DNA from: Corynebacterium stercoris
GTDB taxonomy: Bacteria > Actinomycetota > Actinomycetes > Mycobacteriales > Mycobacteriaceae
Assembly (NCBI RefSeq): GCF_024160105.1
Contig: NZ_JAMFTQ010000017.1
Coordinates: forward strand, 1 to 48,149
Direction of reading: 5' to 3'
Length of the DNA stretch: 48,149 bases
The notes under the pieces are model-generated. The model did not search any database. It saw only the letters and a program-made list of their open reading frames with translations, and was not told where the DNA came from. The translations under genes and the position numbers were made by a program. The first letter of the stretch is position 1; the number at the start of each line of letters is the position of its first letter. This document shows, piece by piece, positions 1-7,392 of the stretch.

Positions 1-200
1 AAAGGCTAACCACACACCCAGGTAAGGGCTATACAACCCTGGCAGAGCGACGCGCTCTAGCCACAGCTATCTAACAAACACGACTAGATGGCCACAGAGG
101 TTCACAGGAAAGCCGCAGTCCCCGGATCTAACTCTTATCGCGAATAAGCTCAGGTTTTCAGGTGCTGTGTACGACGAGGGGTACCGGAATCGCAACGGCA
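1..200. other. no gene recognised at left edge
   Basis: No convincing reading frame or RNA gene is visible before the tRNA terminator. The only overlapping open frame is antisense to the tRNA and compositionally unremarkable. A small GC hairpin lies around 44-57 but has no clear context. Confidence 0.4.
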
Positions 201-230
201 AAACCCGCAGATCACAAGACCTGCGGGTTT
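201..230 (-). terminator. intrinsic terminator of tRNA-Pro
   Basis: A perfect 10-bp inverted repeat (AAACCCGCAG / CTGCGGGTTT) with a 10-nt loop lies just past the 3' end of the tRNA. On the minus strand the stem ends in a short T run. Its position makes it the tRNA terminator. Confidence 0.85.
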
Positions 231-235
231 CTCTG

Positions 236-312
<77 letters not shown>

Positions 313-383
313 GTTGTATCGTGGGCTTGCCCGCGTACTCGGGATACTCTACTCCCGCGCGACCGCTAGGCCAAAACGCCAGC

Positions 384-1268
384 TCAGGTGCGCTCAGTGA
401 CGTGAATCAGCGAGGCCGCCGGCTTGCAGAACAGCCGCGCCGGCGCGTACTTGGACTGCCCCAGTCCCTGCGATACCTCCATCCACATCCCGCCGTAGCG
501 GTGCAGTCCGGAGGCGCGCTCGCGGTCGATGTCCGCGTTGGTTACCAGCGCGCGGCCGCCCGGCAGCCGGATCTGTCCGCCGTGGGTGTGGCCGGCCAGG
601 GCGAGCTGGTAGCCGTCGGCCTCGAACGCGTCCAGAACGCGCCGGTAGGGGGCGTGCAGTAGAGCGATGGATAGATCGGCATCAACGTTCGGTGCGCCCG
701 CGATGGTGGCGTAGTCGTCGAGCTCGTGGTGCGGGTCATCCACACCCGCGAGCGCGAGGCGCACGTCGCCGGCCTTGAACTCCAGGCGCTGGTGGGTGGC
801 GTCGCGCCAGCCGCGCTCGATGAACGCGGCGCGCATGCCCTTCCACGGCAGATCCACGTACGACGGCTCGCGCTTCTGGTCCAGGACGTACTTCAGCGGG
901 TTGACGGGGCGCGGAGCCCAGTAATCGTTGGTGCCGAAGACGAAGGCGCCCGGGCGGTTCAAAAGCGGGCCCAGCGCGTCGAGCACCCACGGCACGGCGG
1001 CCTTGTCGGACAGGTTGTCGCCGGTGTTCACCACCAGGTCCGGCTCCAGCGCGTCCAGGCCGGACACCCACTCCACCTTCGCGCGCTGGCCGGGGATCAT
1101 GTGCAGGTCAGACACGTGCAGGACATCGAACGATGCCTTGCCGCGCAGCACGCCCGGCGCCAGCAGCGGCAGCTCGTACTCCTGCAGGATGAAGTCGCGG
1201 GTTTGGAGGTTGGCGTAAGCGAGCGTCGATAAGCCAAGGGCTCCGAGACCGACCAGCGACTTCTTCAT
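384..1268 (-). CDS. metallophosphoesterase
   Basis: A calcineurin-like phosphoesterase of 294 aa, probably hydrolysing phosphoester bonds with a dinuclear metal centre; the substrate is unknown. Visible metal-binding motifs are SDLH (D54, H56), NTGDN (around residue 84), GTND and GHTHGGQ near the C-terminus. The N-terminus (KKSLVGLGALGLSTLAYA) is hydrophobic and could be a signal or anchor, so the protein is probably membrane-tethered. The start at 1268 is chosen because TAGGCT (-10) lies exactly 7 nt upstream, which implies a leaderless mRNA; a longer frame upstream would run through yqeY. It is the counterpart of Rv3683, next to ponA2 in mycobacteria. Confidence 0.9.
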   Translation of the reverse strand: MKKSLVGLGALGLSTLAYANLQTRDFILQEYELPLLAPGVLRGKASFDVLHVSDLHMIPGQRAKVEWVSGLDALEPDLVVNTGDNLSDKAAVPWVLDALGPLLNRPGAFVFGTNDYWAPRPVNPLKYVLDQKREPSYVDLPWKGMRAAFIERGWRDATHQRLEFKAGDVRLALAGVDDPHHELDDYATIAGAPNVDADLSIALLHAPYRRVLDAFEADGYQLALAGHTHGGQIRLPGGRALVTNADIDRERASGLHRYGGMWMEVSQGLGQSKYAPARLFCKPAASLIHVTERT

Positions 1269-1275
1269 TCGACCG

Positions 1276-1294
1276 AGCCTAGCTGAAGTACGCT
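1276..1294. promoter_or_regulatory. divergent -10 boxes for the phosphoesterase and yqeY genes
   Basis: Two TANNNT boxes sit back to back in the 33-nt gap. TAGGCT on the minus strand (1276-1281) is 7 nt from the phosphoesterase ATG. TACGCT on the plus strand (1289-1294) is 7 nt from the yqeY ATG. Both spacings put the transcription start at or next to the start codon. No clear -35 boxes were seen. Confidence 0.6.
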
Positions 1295-1301
1295 CGTGGC
1301 T

Positions 1302-1754
1302 ATGAGTGCATTGAAAGACCAGATCCGCGCCGACCTCAAAGAAGCCATGAAGGCCAAGGAGAAGGAGCGCACCGGCACCATCCGCATGCTGCTGGCCGCG
1401 ATCCAGACCGCCGAGACCGAGGGCACGAAGCACGAGGTCACGGACGACGAGATTCAGAAAATCATCGCCCGCGAAATCAAGAAGCGCCGCGAATCCGCGG
1501 AGATTTACCAGACCAATGGCCGCGAGGACCTGGCCGAGCAGGAGCTGGGCGAGGCCGCGATCCTGGAGGGCTACCAGCCGCAGCAGCTCAGCGACGAGGA
1601 GCTCACCCAGCTTGTCGACGGCGTTGTCACCGACCTCGGCGCCGAATCCATGGCGCAGATGGGTGCCGTGATGAAGGAAGCCACCGCCAAGGCAGCCGGC
1701 CGCGCCGACGGCAAGCGCCTCTCTGCGGCCGTGAAGGCGCGCCTGTCCAACTAG
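1302..1754 (+). CDS. GatB/YqeY-domain protein
   Basis: A 150-aa, strongly charged helical protein of the YqeY family, homologous to the tRNA-binding tail domain of GatB. It has the family's usual length and features: N-terminal LKDQIRADLKEAMKAKEKER, IIAREIKKRRESAEIY in the middle, and a C-terminal Gly/Ala-rich end (AAGRADGKRLSAAVKARL). The precise cellular role is not established. The ATG at 1302 is preferred over the in-frame GTG at 1296 because TACGCT lies 7 nt before it. The TAG stop overlaps the convergent pbp1A stop through a shared CTAG. Confidence 0.9.
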   Translation: MSALKDQIRADLKEAMKAKEKERTGTIRMLLAAIQTAETEGTKHEVTDDEIQKIIAREIKKRRESAEIYQTNGREDLAEQELGEAAILEGYQPQQLSDEELTQLVDGVVTDLGAESMAQMGAVMKEATAKAAGRADGKRLSAAVKARLSN

Positions 1755-4192
1755 GTGTTGTTGGTCAACACGCCGGCCAACCCGTCAGCGATGTCGTTGA
1801 ACTGGCGCTGAATGTCATCCAAGCCCGTGCCCGGCGGCGGGGGCTCAGCGCCTGGCGACGGCTCCGGGCTCGCCGGGGCGCCGGGGGATGTCGGGGTGGT
1901 TGTCGCAGTGGCGGACGTCGGGGTGGTTGTGGACGCGCTGCCGTCGGACACGTTGAGCGTGATCACGCTGCCGCGGCTCAGGTTCGGGTCGGCGGGCACC
2001 GCTGAGACGACCGTGCCGGCGGGTGCGCCGTCGCCGAAGACGGTGTTCACCGTGACGGTGAAACCCTGGGCCTCGAGGCTCGCGCGGGCAGCGGCCGCGG
2101 TCATGCCGATGGTCTCATCCAGCGCGTCGCGCCGCGTGCCGCGGTTGTACGCGGCTGCCGACGGCGGCAAGCCCGACGTCGAGCCCGGAATGTACGCCGC
2201 CGCCTGGAACCACGTGTCCGCGGCCTCCCCGCCGCCGAAGAGGTTGCCCTGCGCGCACTGGCGCACCGGGCCGCCGCACAGTGGGGCGGTTTGGAGGCCG
2301 TCGTTGAAAATGTAAGTGGCCGCCGACATGCCGAGCGTGAAGCCCAGAAACGCCGAGGAGTGGTGGGACTCCGTGGTGCCCGTCTTGGCGGCCACCGGCG
2401 CAGTCCAGCCGGCGGCGTGGGCGGCGCGGGTAGCGGTGCCGTCGATGGAATCCTGGCTTAAGCCGTTCGCCAGCGCCGCGGCAATCTCCGGGTCAATTGC
2501 CTGCTCGCAGGCGGGGCGGTCGATGTAGACCTGCTGGCCGTGCTTGTCAGTCACGGCGACGATCGGGTTCGGCTCGCACCAGCGCCCGGCAGACGCGAGC
2601 GTCGCCCCGACGTTGGAGAGTTCCAGCGCGTTCACCGGCGTGGGGCCGAGGGTGAAGGAGCCCATGTTCTCCTCCTTCGCCGCGGTGGCCACGGAGCGGC
2701 CGTCGCCGAAGGAACCCTCGTCGAGGTAGGAGCGCAGGCCCAGGCGCACCGCAATGTCCACAGTGGGGGCCACGCCGACCTGCTGGATCAGCTCGATGAA
2801 CGTGGTGTTGGGGGACAGTGCCAGCGCGTCGCGCAACGGCATGCGCGGGGCGTACGTGCCGGCGTTCTCCACGCAGTACGCGTCCGGCGGGCAGTTCTCT
2901 GCGCCGCCCTTGCCCATGCCGTACACCACCGAGCGCTCCGGGGTCTCGAGGATCGTGTCCAGACCGTAGCCCTGCTCGAGAGCCGCAGCGGCGGAGAAGA
3001 TCTTGAACACGGAGCCCGCGCCGCTGCCCACCAGCGACGACGGCTGCGGCAGGATCGTCTGGCCCTGCTCCAGATCCAGGCCGTAGTAGCGCGAGGTGGC
3101 CATGGCGAGGATGTCGCGGGACTCGGCGCCCGGGCGCACCACGTTCATCACCTCAGCCACGCCGGGGGTCAGCGGCCCGACGTTGCGACGCACCGCCGCG
3201 ATGGTCGCCTCCTGCACCTTAGGGTCCAGCGTGGTGGTGATGGTGTAGGAACCGCGCTCCAGCTCTTCCTGCGGCAGGCCCTTGTCTGCCAGGTAGGACA
3301 GGGCATAGTCGCAGAAGAAGCCGTTGTCGCCGGCGGTGATGCAGCCGTCGGGAAGCAAGGCGGGCTGCTCCAGGACGCCGAGGGGCTCCGCCATCGCGCG
3401 CTCGGCCTCTTCCTGGGGCAAGTAGCCTTCCGACGCCATGTTGGCCAGCACCGTATCCCGGCGCTGCGTCGCGCCCTCGGGGTTGGCGTACGGGTTGAGC
3501 CACTCCACGGACTGCAAAAGGCCCACCAGCAGGGCAGACTGCGCCGGGTTCAGCTCGCTGGCCGAGATGCCGTAGTAGGTCTGCGCGGCGGCCTCGATGC
3601 CGTACGCGTGGTTGCCGAAGGACACCAGGTTGAGGTAGCGGGTGAGAATCTGGTCCTTCTCCAGCGTCTGATCCAGGTCGGATGCCATGCGCATCTCGCG
3701 CAGCTTGCGGGGGATGGACTGCTCCGTGGCGGCGCGGGCGGCCTCATCGTCTTCCGCCTCCACCAGCCAGAGGTAGTTCTTCACGTACTGCTGGTTGATT
3801 GTGGACGCGCCCTGCTCCACGCTGCCGGCCAGGATGTTGGTGACCAGCGCGCGGGCGAAACCCTGCATGTCCACGCCCTCGTGCTCGAAAAAGCGGCGGT
3901 CCTCGGTGGCCACCAGCGCGTCTTTGACGTGCTGAGAGATGTCATCGCTGGACACTTCGTACCGACGCTGGTTGTAGATCCAGGCCATGGGCTCGCCGTA
4001 GACGTCGGTAATCGTGGTCACGCCGGGGACGTCGCCGTCGGACATGTCCGACAGGTTGGACTGCATCGTCTCATTCGTCCGCGCGACGGCCAGACCCCCG
4101 AGGCCCGCCAAGGGCGCGAGGCACAACGCAATGGCAATGCCCGCGGCGACGACGGCGGCCAGCAGGTTACCCACGCTTCTCAGACCAGACAC
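1751..4192 (-). CDS. pbp1A: bifunctional class A penicillin-binding protein with PASTA domain
   Basis: A peptidoglycan glycosyltransferase/transpeptidase of 813 aa, anchored by an N-terminal membrane segment (about residues 8-36) and acting outside the membrane. The GT51 domain shows the catalytic Glu97 in ATEDRRFFEH and the motif GASTINQQYVKNY (128-140). The transpeptidase motifs are SVFK (394-397, catalytic Ser), SPN (460-462) and KTG (603-605). One PASTA domain (about 692-751) is followed by a Thr/Pro-rich tail. It is the orthologue of mycobacterial PonA2 by order and domains. The GTG start has TACTGT 6 nt upstream, so it may be leaderless. It is divergent from whcA. Confidence 0.95.
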   Translation of the reverse strand: MSGLRSVGNLLAAVVAAGIAIALCLAPLAGLGGLAVARTNETMQSNLSDMSDGDVPGVTTITDVYGEPMAWIYNQRRYEVSSDDISQHVKDALVATEDRRFFEHEGVDMQGFARALVTNILAGSVEQGASTINQQYVKNYLWLVEAEDDEAARAATEQSIPRKLREMRMASDLDQTLEKDQILTRYLNLVSFGNHAYGIEAAAQTYYGISASELNPAQSALLVGLLQSVEWLNPYANPEGATQRRDTVLANMASEGYLPQEEAERAMAEPLGVLEQPALLPDGCITAGDNGFFCDYALSYLADKGLPQEELERGSYTITTTLDPKVQEATIAAVRRNVGPLTPGVAEVMNVVRPGAESRDILAMATSRYYGLDLEQGQTILPQPSSLVGSGAGSVFKIFSAAAALEQGYGLDTILETPERSVVYGMGKGGAENCPPDAYCVENAGTYAPRMPLRDALALSPNTTFIELIQQVGVAPTVDIAVRLGLRSYLDEGSFGDGRSVATAAKEENMGSFTLGPTPVNALELSNVGATLASAGRWCEPNPIVAVTDKHGQQVYIDRPACEQAIDPEIAAALANGLSQDSIDGTATRAAHAAGWTAPVAAKTGTTESHHSSAFLGFTLGMSAATYIFNDGLQTAPLCGGPVRQCAQGNLFGGGEAADTWFQAAAYIPGSTSGLPPSAAAYNRGTRRDALDETIGMTAAAARASLEAQGFTVTVNTVFGDGAPAGTVVSAVPADPNLSRGSVITLNVSDGSASTTTPTSATATTTPTSPGAPASPEPSPGAEPPPPGTGLDDIQRQFNDIADGLAGVLTNNT

Positions 4193-4198
4193 GCCATT

Positions 4199-4204
4199 AC
4201 AGTA
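4199..4204 (-). promoter_or_regulatory. -10 box of pbp1A
   Basis: TACTGT on the minus strand ends 6 nt before the GTG start, consistent with a leaderless or nearly leaderless transcript. Confidence 0.5.
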
Positions 4205-4275
4205 AATGATTCGGGCGGGCGGGGGAATCAGTCACTCCCCCCACTTTTGTGATGCATTCGACAGACTTCAGAGGG

Positions 4276-4298
4276 TGTGAATAGACTTACAGCTGTAA
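4276..4298. promoter_or_regulatory. GlxR-like site overlapping a 12-bp palindrome upstream of whcA
   Basis: TGTGAATAGACTTACA (4276-4291) matches the GlxR/CRP pattern TGTGA-N6-TCACA at 9 of 10 half-site positions. Overlapping it is a perfect palindrome, TTACAGCTGTAA (4287-4298). A possible -10 TAGACT (4282-4287) lies inside the site, so a bound factor would cover the whcA promoter and leave a leader of about 135 nt. The regulatory role is inferred. Confidence 0.45.
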
Positions 4299-4430
4299 CG
4301 CACACACCGTTGCGGCACGGAAAGCTGCAGGCAATGCCCAAAATCACAGCGGTTCTGGGCGGGGCCTGCGGGAATTTCCTCGCCGTAAGCATCTGCTCTC
4401 TCGAGCGGAGACCTCCTGAAAGGGGATGTG

Positions 4431-4787
4431 ATGACCGCCACGCTAGGACGCACCACATACGCGGCAGCGCCGACTACCGCCCGGAAGTGCAACGCCGCAG
4501 GCAATCTGGTCTTCGATCGAGGGGAGTGGGTGACCCAGGCGCACTGCCGCTCCGGCGACCCGGACGCCCTCTTCGTGCGCGGTGCGGAACAGCGCAAGGC
4601 GGCCGCGGTGTGCCGCCGCTGCCCGGTGCAGATGGAGTGCCGCGCAGATGCCCTGGACAACAAGGTGGAGTTCGGCGTGTGGGGCGGGCTGACGGAGCGT
4701 CAGCGCCGCGCGGTGCTGCGCAAGAACCCGCACGTGACTGACTGGGCCGCGTACCTCGCATCCGGTGCGGAGATCGAGGGCTTGTAG
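4431..4787 (+). CDS. whcA: WhiB-family [4Fe-4S] regulator WhcA
   Basis: A 118-aa WhiB-like protein. These bind an iron-sulfur cluster and act as redox-responsive transcription regulators; C. glutamicum WhcA restrains oxidative-stress genes. The likely cluster ligands are C39, C61, C64 and C70 (CRRCPVQMEC), followed by the GVWGG turn (82-86) and a basic RQRRAVLRK stretch. An extra C20 lies in the N-terminal tail. The ATG at 4431 is preferred to the GTG one codon upstream; GAAAGGGG precedes it. The long leader is typical of whiB genes. Position next to ponA2/pbp1A matches whiB4 in mycobacteria and whcA in C. glutamicum. Confidence 0.92.
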   Translation: MTATLGRTTYAAAPTTARKCNAAGNLVFDRGEWVTQAHCRSGDPDALFVRGAEQRKAAAVCRRCPVQMECRADALDNKVEFGVWGGLTERQRRAVLRKNPHVTDWAAYLASGAEIEGL

Positions 4788-4813
4788 CACGCTCCTGCCG
4801 AGCCGGCGCGCGC

Positions 4814-4819
4814 TACGCT
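4814..4819 (+). promoter_or_regulatory. -10 box of the DUF4177-ridA operon
   Basis: TACGCT lies exactly 7 nt before the ATG at 4827, the arrangement expected for a leaderless mRNA. Confidence 0.5.
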
Positions 4820-4826
4820 AGTGCCC

Positions 4827-4982
4827 ATGACGAAATGGGAATACGCCACCGTGCCGCTGCTCAGCCACGCAACCAAGCAGATCCTGGACACCTGGGGTGA
4901 GGACGGCTGGGAGCTTGTCGCAGTCGTTCCGGGCCCGAACCCGGACAACGTTGTCGCCTACATGAAGCGAGAGGTGAACTAA
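4827..4982 (+). CDS. small DUF4177-like protein
   Basis: A 51-aa protein beginning MTKWEYATVPLLSHATKQIL and containing GEDGWELVAVVPG, the conserved core of the small DUF4177 family (compare Rv3678A). Its function is unknown. It is preceded by TACGCT 7 nt from the ATG. Its TAA overlaps the ATG of the RidA gene by one base (TAATG), so the two are probably translationally coupled. The same pair occurs in mycobacteria, so this is a real conserved small gene. Confidence 0.85.
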   Translation: MTKWEYATVPLLSHATKQILDTWGEDGWELVAVVPGPNPDNVVAYMKREVN

Positions 4983-5440
4983 TGTCGCACGCTGCTCGTT
5001 TGCAGGAGCTGGGGATTGAACTTCCGAGCGTCGCGAAGCCTGTTGCTGCGTACGTGCCTGCGGTGCAGGCGGGTGACCAGGTGTGGACCTCCGGCCAACT
5101 CCCGTTCAAGGACGGCGAGCTGATGGCCGTCGGCAAGGTTGGTGCCGACGTCAGCGCGGAGGACGCGTACACCTACGCGCGCCAGGCTGCGCTGAACGCA
5201 ATCGCGGCGGTGGACGCCCTCGTCGGGGTGGACAACGTTGCGCGCGTGCTCAAGGTTGTCGGGTTTGTTGCATCGGATCCGTCGTTTAGCGGGCAGCCCG
5301 CGGTGATCAACGGCGCGTCCGAGCTCATGCAGGAAGTATTCGGCGAGGCGGGCGAGCACGCCCGTTCCGCCGTGGGTGTCGCGGTGCTGCCGCTCGATTC
5401 CCCGGTTGAGGTGGAGTTGGTCGTAGAGCTGAAGCGGTAG
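4982..5440 (+). CDS. RidA/YjgF-family protein
   Basis: A 152-aa member of the RidA superfamily, small trimeric proteins that typically hydrolyse reactive enamine/imine intermediates from PLP enzymes. Recognisable segments are VWTSGQLPF near residue 40, ALNAIAAVDALVG, and the C-terminal HARSAVGVAVLPLDSPVEVE. The substrate cannot be read from sequence. It is coupled to the DUF4177 gene and followed 10 nt later by the MBL hydrolase, the same order as Rv3678c-Rv3677c. Confidence 0.9.
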   Translation: MSHAARLQELGIELPSVAKPVAAYVPAVQAGDQVWTSGQLPFKDGELMAVGKVGADVSAEDAYTYARQAALNAIAAVDALVGVDNVARVLKVVGFVASDPSFSGQPAVINGASELMQEVFGEAGEHARSAVGVAVLPLDSPVEVELVVELKR

Positions 5441-5450
5441 AGTGGGGGGT

Positions 5451-6260
5451 ATGAAACACCCCGCCTACAGTCAGCTGCGCCCTGTGACGGCTTCCGTCGC
5501 TGTCGTTCTCGCGCCCAACCCCAGCTACGCGGCCCTCGAGGGCACGAACTCGTGGGTGATCCGCGGCCCGGAAGACACGGCGAGCATTGTGGTGGACCCG
5601 GGCCCGGAGGATGAGGGGCACCTCAACGTGCTGCAGGCCAAGGCCGAGAAGGTCGGGCTGATCCTGCTCACCCACCGCCACCACGACCACGCCGATGGCG
5701 CAGCGCGCTTCCACCAGCTCACGGGCGCGCCGGTGCGCGCGTTCGACCCGCAGTACTGCATCGCGGGCGACCCGCTTGCCGACGGTGAAGTTATCTCCCT
5801 CGACGGCGTCACCCCCACCCTCAAGGTTGTGGCGGCGCCTGGCCACACCCGTGACTCTGTGTGCTTCTACGTCTACCCGTCCGGCGAGGACGGCGCGGAG
5901 CTCGAGGGCATCATCACCGGTGACACCATCGCCGGCCGCCACACCACCATGATCTCCGAGACCGACGGTGACCTCGGCGATTACATGGAGACGCTGGCCA
6001 AGCTGGAGGAGGACGGCAAGTCCGTCACCCTGCTGCCGGGCCACGGCCCTGAGGGCGAGGATCTTTCCGCATTCGCCCGCAAGTACATCGACCGCCGTAA
6101 CCAGCGCCTCGACCAGATCCGCGAGGCACTCAAGGAGCACGGCGACGACGTGGACATCAACACGCTGGTCGACGCGATCTACGACGACGTTGACCCTGTC
6201 CTGCGCGGCGCTGCCGAGCAGTCCACCCGTGTGGCGCTGCGTTACCTGCGGAAGTCGTAG
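5451..6260 (+). CDS. MBL-fold metallo-hydrolase
   Basis: A 269-aa metallo-beta-lactamase-fold hydrolase. The dizinc motif HRHHDH is at residues 75-80 (THRHHDHADG). Further metal ligands are probable in APGHTRDS, GDT (ITGDTIAG) and LPGHGPEGE. The substrate is unknown; LACTB2-like or thioesterase-like activity is possible. The ATG at 5451 is preferred to an upstream in-frame GTG at 5442. TAGAGT lies 7 nt upstream (leaderless option), while the intervening G run could serve as a ribosome-binding site. It ends the operon before an intrinsic terminator and corresponds to Rv3677c. Confidence 0.9.
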   Translation: MKHPAYSQLRPVTASVAVVLAPNPSYAALEGTNSWVIRGPEDTASIVVDPGPEDEGHLNVLQAKAEKVGLILLTHRHHDHADGAARFHQLTGAPVRAFDPQYCIAGDPLADGEVISLDGVTPTLKVVAAPGHTRDSVCFYVYPSGEDGAELEGIITGDTIAGRHTTMISETDGDLGDYMETLAKLEEDGKSVTLLPGHGPEGEDLSAFARKYIDRRNQRLDQIREALKEHGDDVDINTLVDAIYDDVDPVLRGAAEQSTRVALRYLRKS

Positions 6261-6277
6261 CGGGGGCGGTGGCGTCG

Positions 6278-6340
6278 GGCGGCGGGGTCGGGCGGCGTCG
6301 GGCGGCGTCGCGGTTTCGGGCGGCGTCGCGGCCGGGCGGC
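6278..6340. repeat. GC-rich degenerate tandem repeat
   Basis: Repeated GGGCGGCGTCG-like units (about five, imperfect) lie between the MBL gene and its terminator. No coding sense is evident. Confidence 0.6.
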
Positions 6341-6349
6341 CTAGCTTCA

Positions 6350-6389
6350 CCCCCTGTCAGGCTGTAAATGCCCTGGTCAGGGGGTTTTT
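6350..6389 (+). terminator. intrinsic terminator after the MBL hydrolase
   Basis: CCCCCTG (6350-6356) pairs with CAGGGGG (6378-6384) and is followed at once by TTTTT. Inner bases (TCAGG / CCTGG) can extend the stem. It lies 90 nt past the stop, beyond the GC-rich repeat. Confidence 0.85.
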
Positions 6390-6420
6390 CTTTAAGGGGC
6401 ATAACTGCAGGTCAGGTTCC

Positions 6421-6529
6421 GGGGCAGGTGTTTAGGGGCATACCAGCTGGTCGGGGCCGTGCTGGTCGGATGTCGTCGAAAAAGTGAATAAAATCTGTGC
6501 CAGCATGTATGCCCTTAAACACCTGCCCC
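6421..6529. repeat. 23-bp imperfect inverted repeat with 63-bp spacer
   Basis: The arms 6421-6443 and 6507-6529 (core GGGGCAGGTGTTTA / TAAACACCTGCCCC) match at 22 of 23 positions. No gene is seen inside. It could be the remains of a mobile element's ends or a large hairpin. Confidence 0.75.
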
Positions 6530-6573
6530 GGAATACCTGCCCGTAAACACATGCCCGGGAATACCTGCCCCGG
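6517..6573 (+). repeat. four-unit tandem repeat of about 14 bp
   Basis: Four units alternate between AAACACNTGCCC and AATACCTGCCC forms at 6517-6531, 6532-6544, 6545-6559 and 6560-6573. The first unit overlaps the right arm of the 23-bp inverted repeat. A 61-aa open frame through here is a by-product of the repeats and is not called as a gene. Confidence 0.7.
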
Positions 6574-6651
6574 AGGCGTGCCGGTCCCGGGCCGCCGCCC
6601 TGGGCCACCGCCCCGGCCGCCGGGGCCGTCACCTCACGTCGCTGACCTATA

Positions 6652-6662
6652 CCCCAATAGTG
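6652..6662. repeat. left arm of 11-bp inverted repeat bounding the IS cluster
   Basis: CCCCAATAGTG here is the exact reverse complement of 10661-10671. The flanking bases (GGCGGAGGGG here, GATGAGGG inward from the right arm) are also similar, so both could be ends of the same IS type. A related CCCCCATAGTGG occurs at 48003-48013. Confidence 0.6.
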
Positions 6663-6694
6663 GCGGAGGGGTGAATTTGTAAAACCGGGCGGGA

Positions 6695-6912
6695 TCATGC
6701 GGTGTTTGCGCCACGTTTGAATACTTCGTGGAGTATCTCACGTGGGGTTGCGCCGTGGAGGATTTGGCGTGGTGTTTCATTGAGCTCGTTTTGCACCCAG
6801 GCCACGTGTTCTGGGGTGATGGTTGAGAAGTCGGTGCCTTTTTCATAGAACCGGCGTCTGATCTCCCCGTTGGTGTTTTCGTTGGTGGGCCGCTGCCACG
6901 GCGAGCGCTCAC
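6695..6912 (-). pseudogene. IS30-family transposase, C-terminal fragment
   Basis: The last 70 or so residues of an IS30 transposase: SPWQRPTNENTNGEIRRRF, then EKGTDFSTITPEHVAWVQ, then a terminal TPREILHEVFKRGANTA. This holds the end of the DDE domain, including the E in PTNENTNG. The N-terminal three quarters are missing; at about 6912 the sequence switches to an ISL3 transposase in another frame. The 3' end is nearly identical to the copy at the right edge of the window (48035-48149). Confidence 0.85.
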
Positions 6913-7160
6913 ACGGCGCACCGCCACAGCCGCTTGCGCCACACCAGCAGCACCGGCCGCCCCGCCGAGGGGATGTCACGCACCAGATGCTCGCGCCGGC
7001 CGTGGGCCACCGCGACCACCCCGCACCGCGGGCACCCGGTCACCGACTCGAAGGTCTCCACCAACAGCTCCAGCTCACCGCCGTACTCACCGGCGGCAAG
7101 CACCACCAACCCCGAGATGCCGAGCATCGCAGCGGGCAGGACGGTAGCCTCAACACTCAC
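6909..7160 (-). pseudogene. ISL3-family transposase, N-terminal fragment
   Basis: 83 residues from a GTG start. The cysteine motif TGCPRCGVVAVAHGRR followed by LVRDIPSAGRPVLLVWRKRLWRC is the N-terminal zinc-binding region of ISL3 transposases. The catalytic DDE domain is absent because the frame stops where the IS30 remnant begins. It must be inactive. Confidence 0.8.
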
Positions 7161-7212
7161 CTGGGACTCCTCTCGATCCGTTGCTTGGTCGCTACGAATC
7201 GTGGAGTCCCAG
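7161..7212. repeat. 10-bp perfect inverted repeat upstream of the ISL3 fragment
   Basis: CTGGGACTCC (7161-7170) and GGAGTCCCAG (7203-7212) flank 32 nt. The position immediately upstream of the transposase start fits an ISL3 terminal or regulatory hairpin, but the element end was not proven. Confidence 0.55.
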
Positions 7213-7392
7213 GCCCGTCTTCACCAGCCCAACCCGGTCAGCGTGTCGCAACCCGGCTACCACACTTGGTGAGGAAGAGCTGCTAACGTGGTTCGGCGAC
7301 GGCCCGAGCACGTCCTTGTTCCTAACCGTCGTGTGCTGGGGTCCGCGTGGACCGCTCGGCCAGCGTCCATCCAGTCAGGAGGCAGTCAGCAG

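Noticed and set aside
2540..4252. 570-aa open frame opposite pbp1A
   Set aside because: Antisense to a certain gene, with His/Arg/Val-rich composition and no domain; a typical shadow of a GC-rich gene.
6497..6682. 61-aa open frame rich in Pro, Cys and Asn
   Set aside because: It is the translation of the tandem repeat array, with no ribosome-binding site and no family resemblance.
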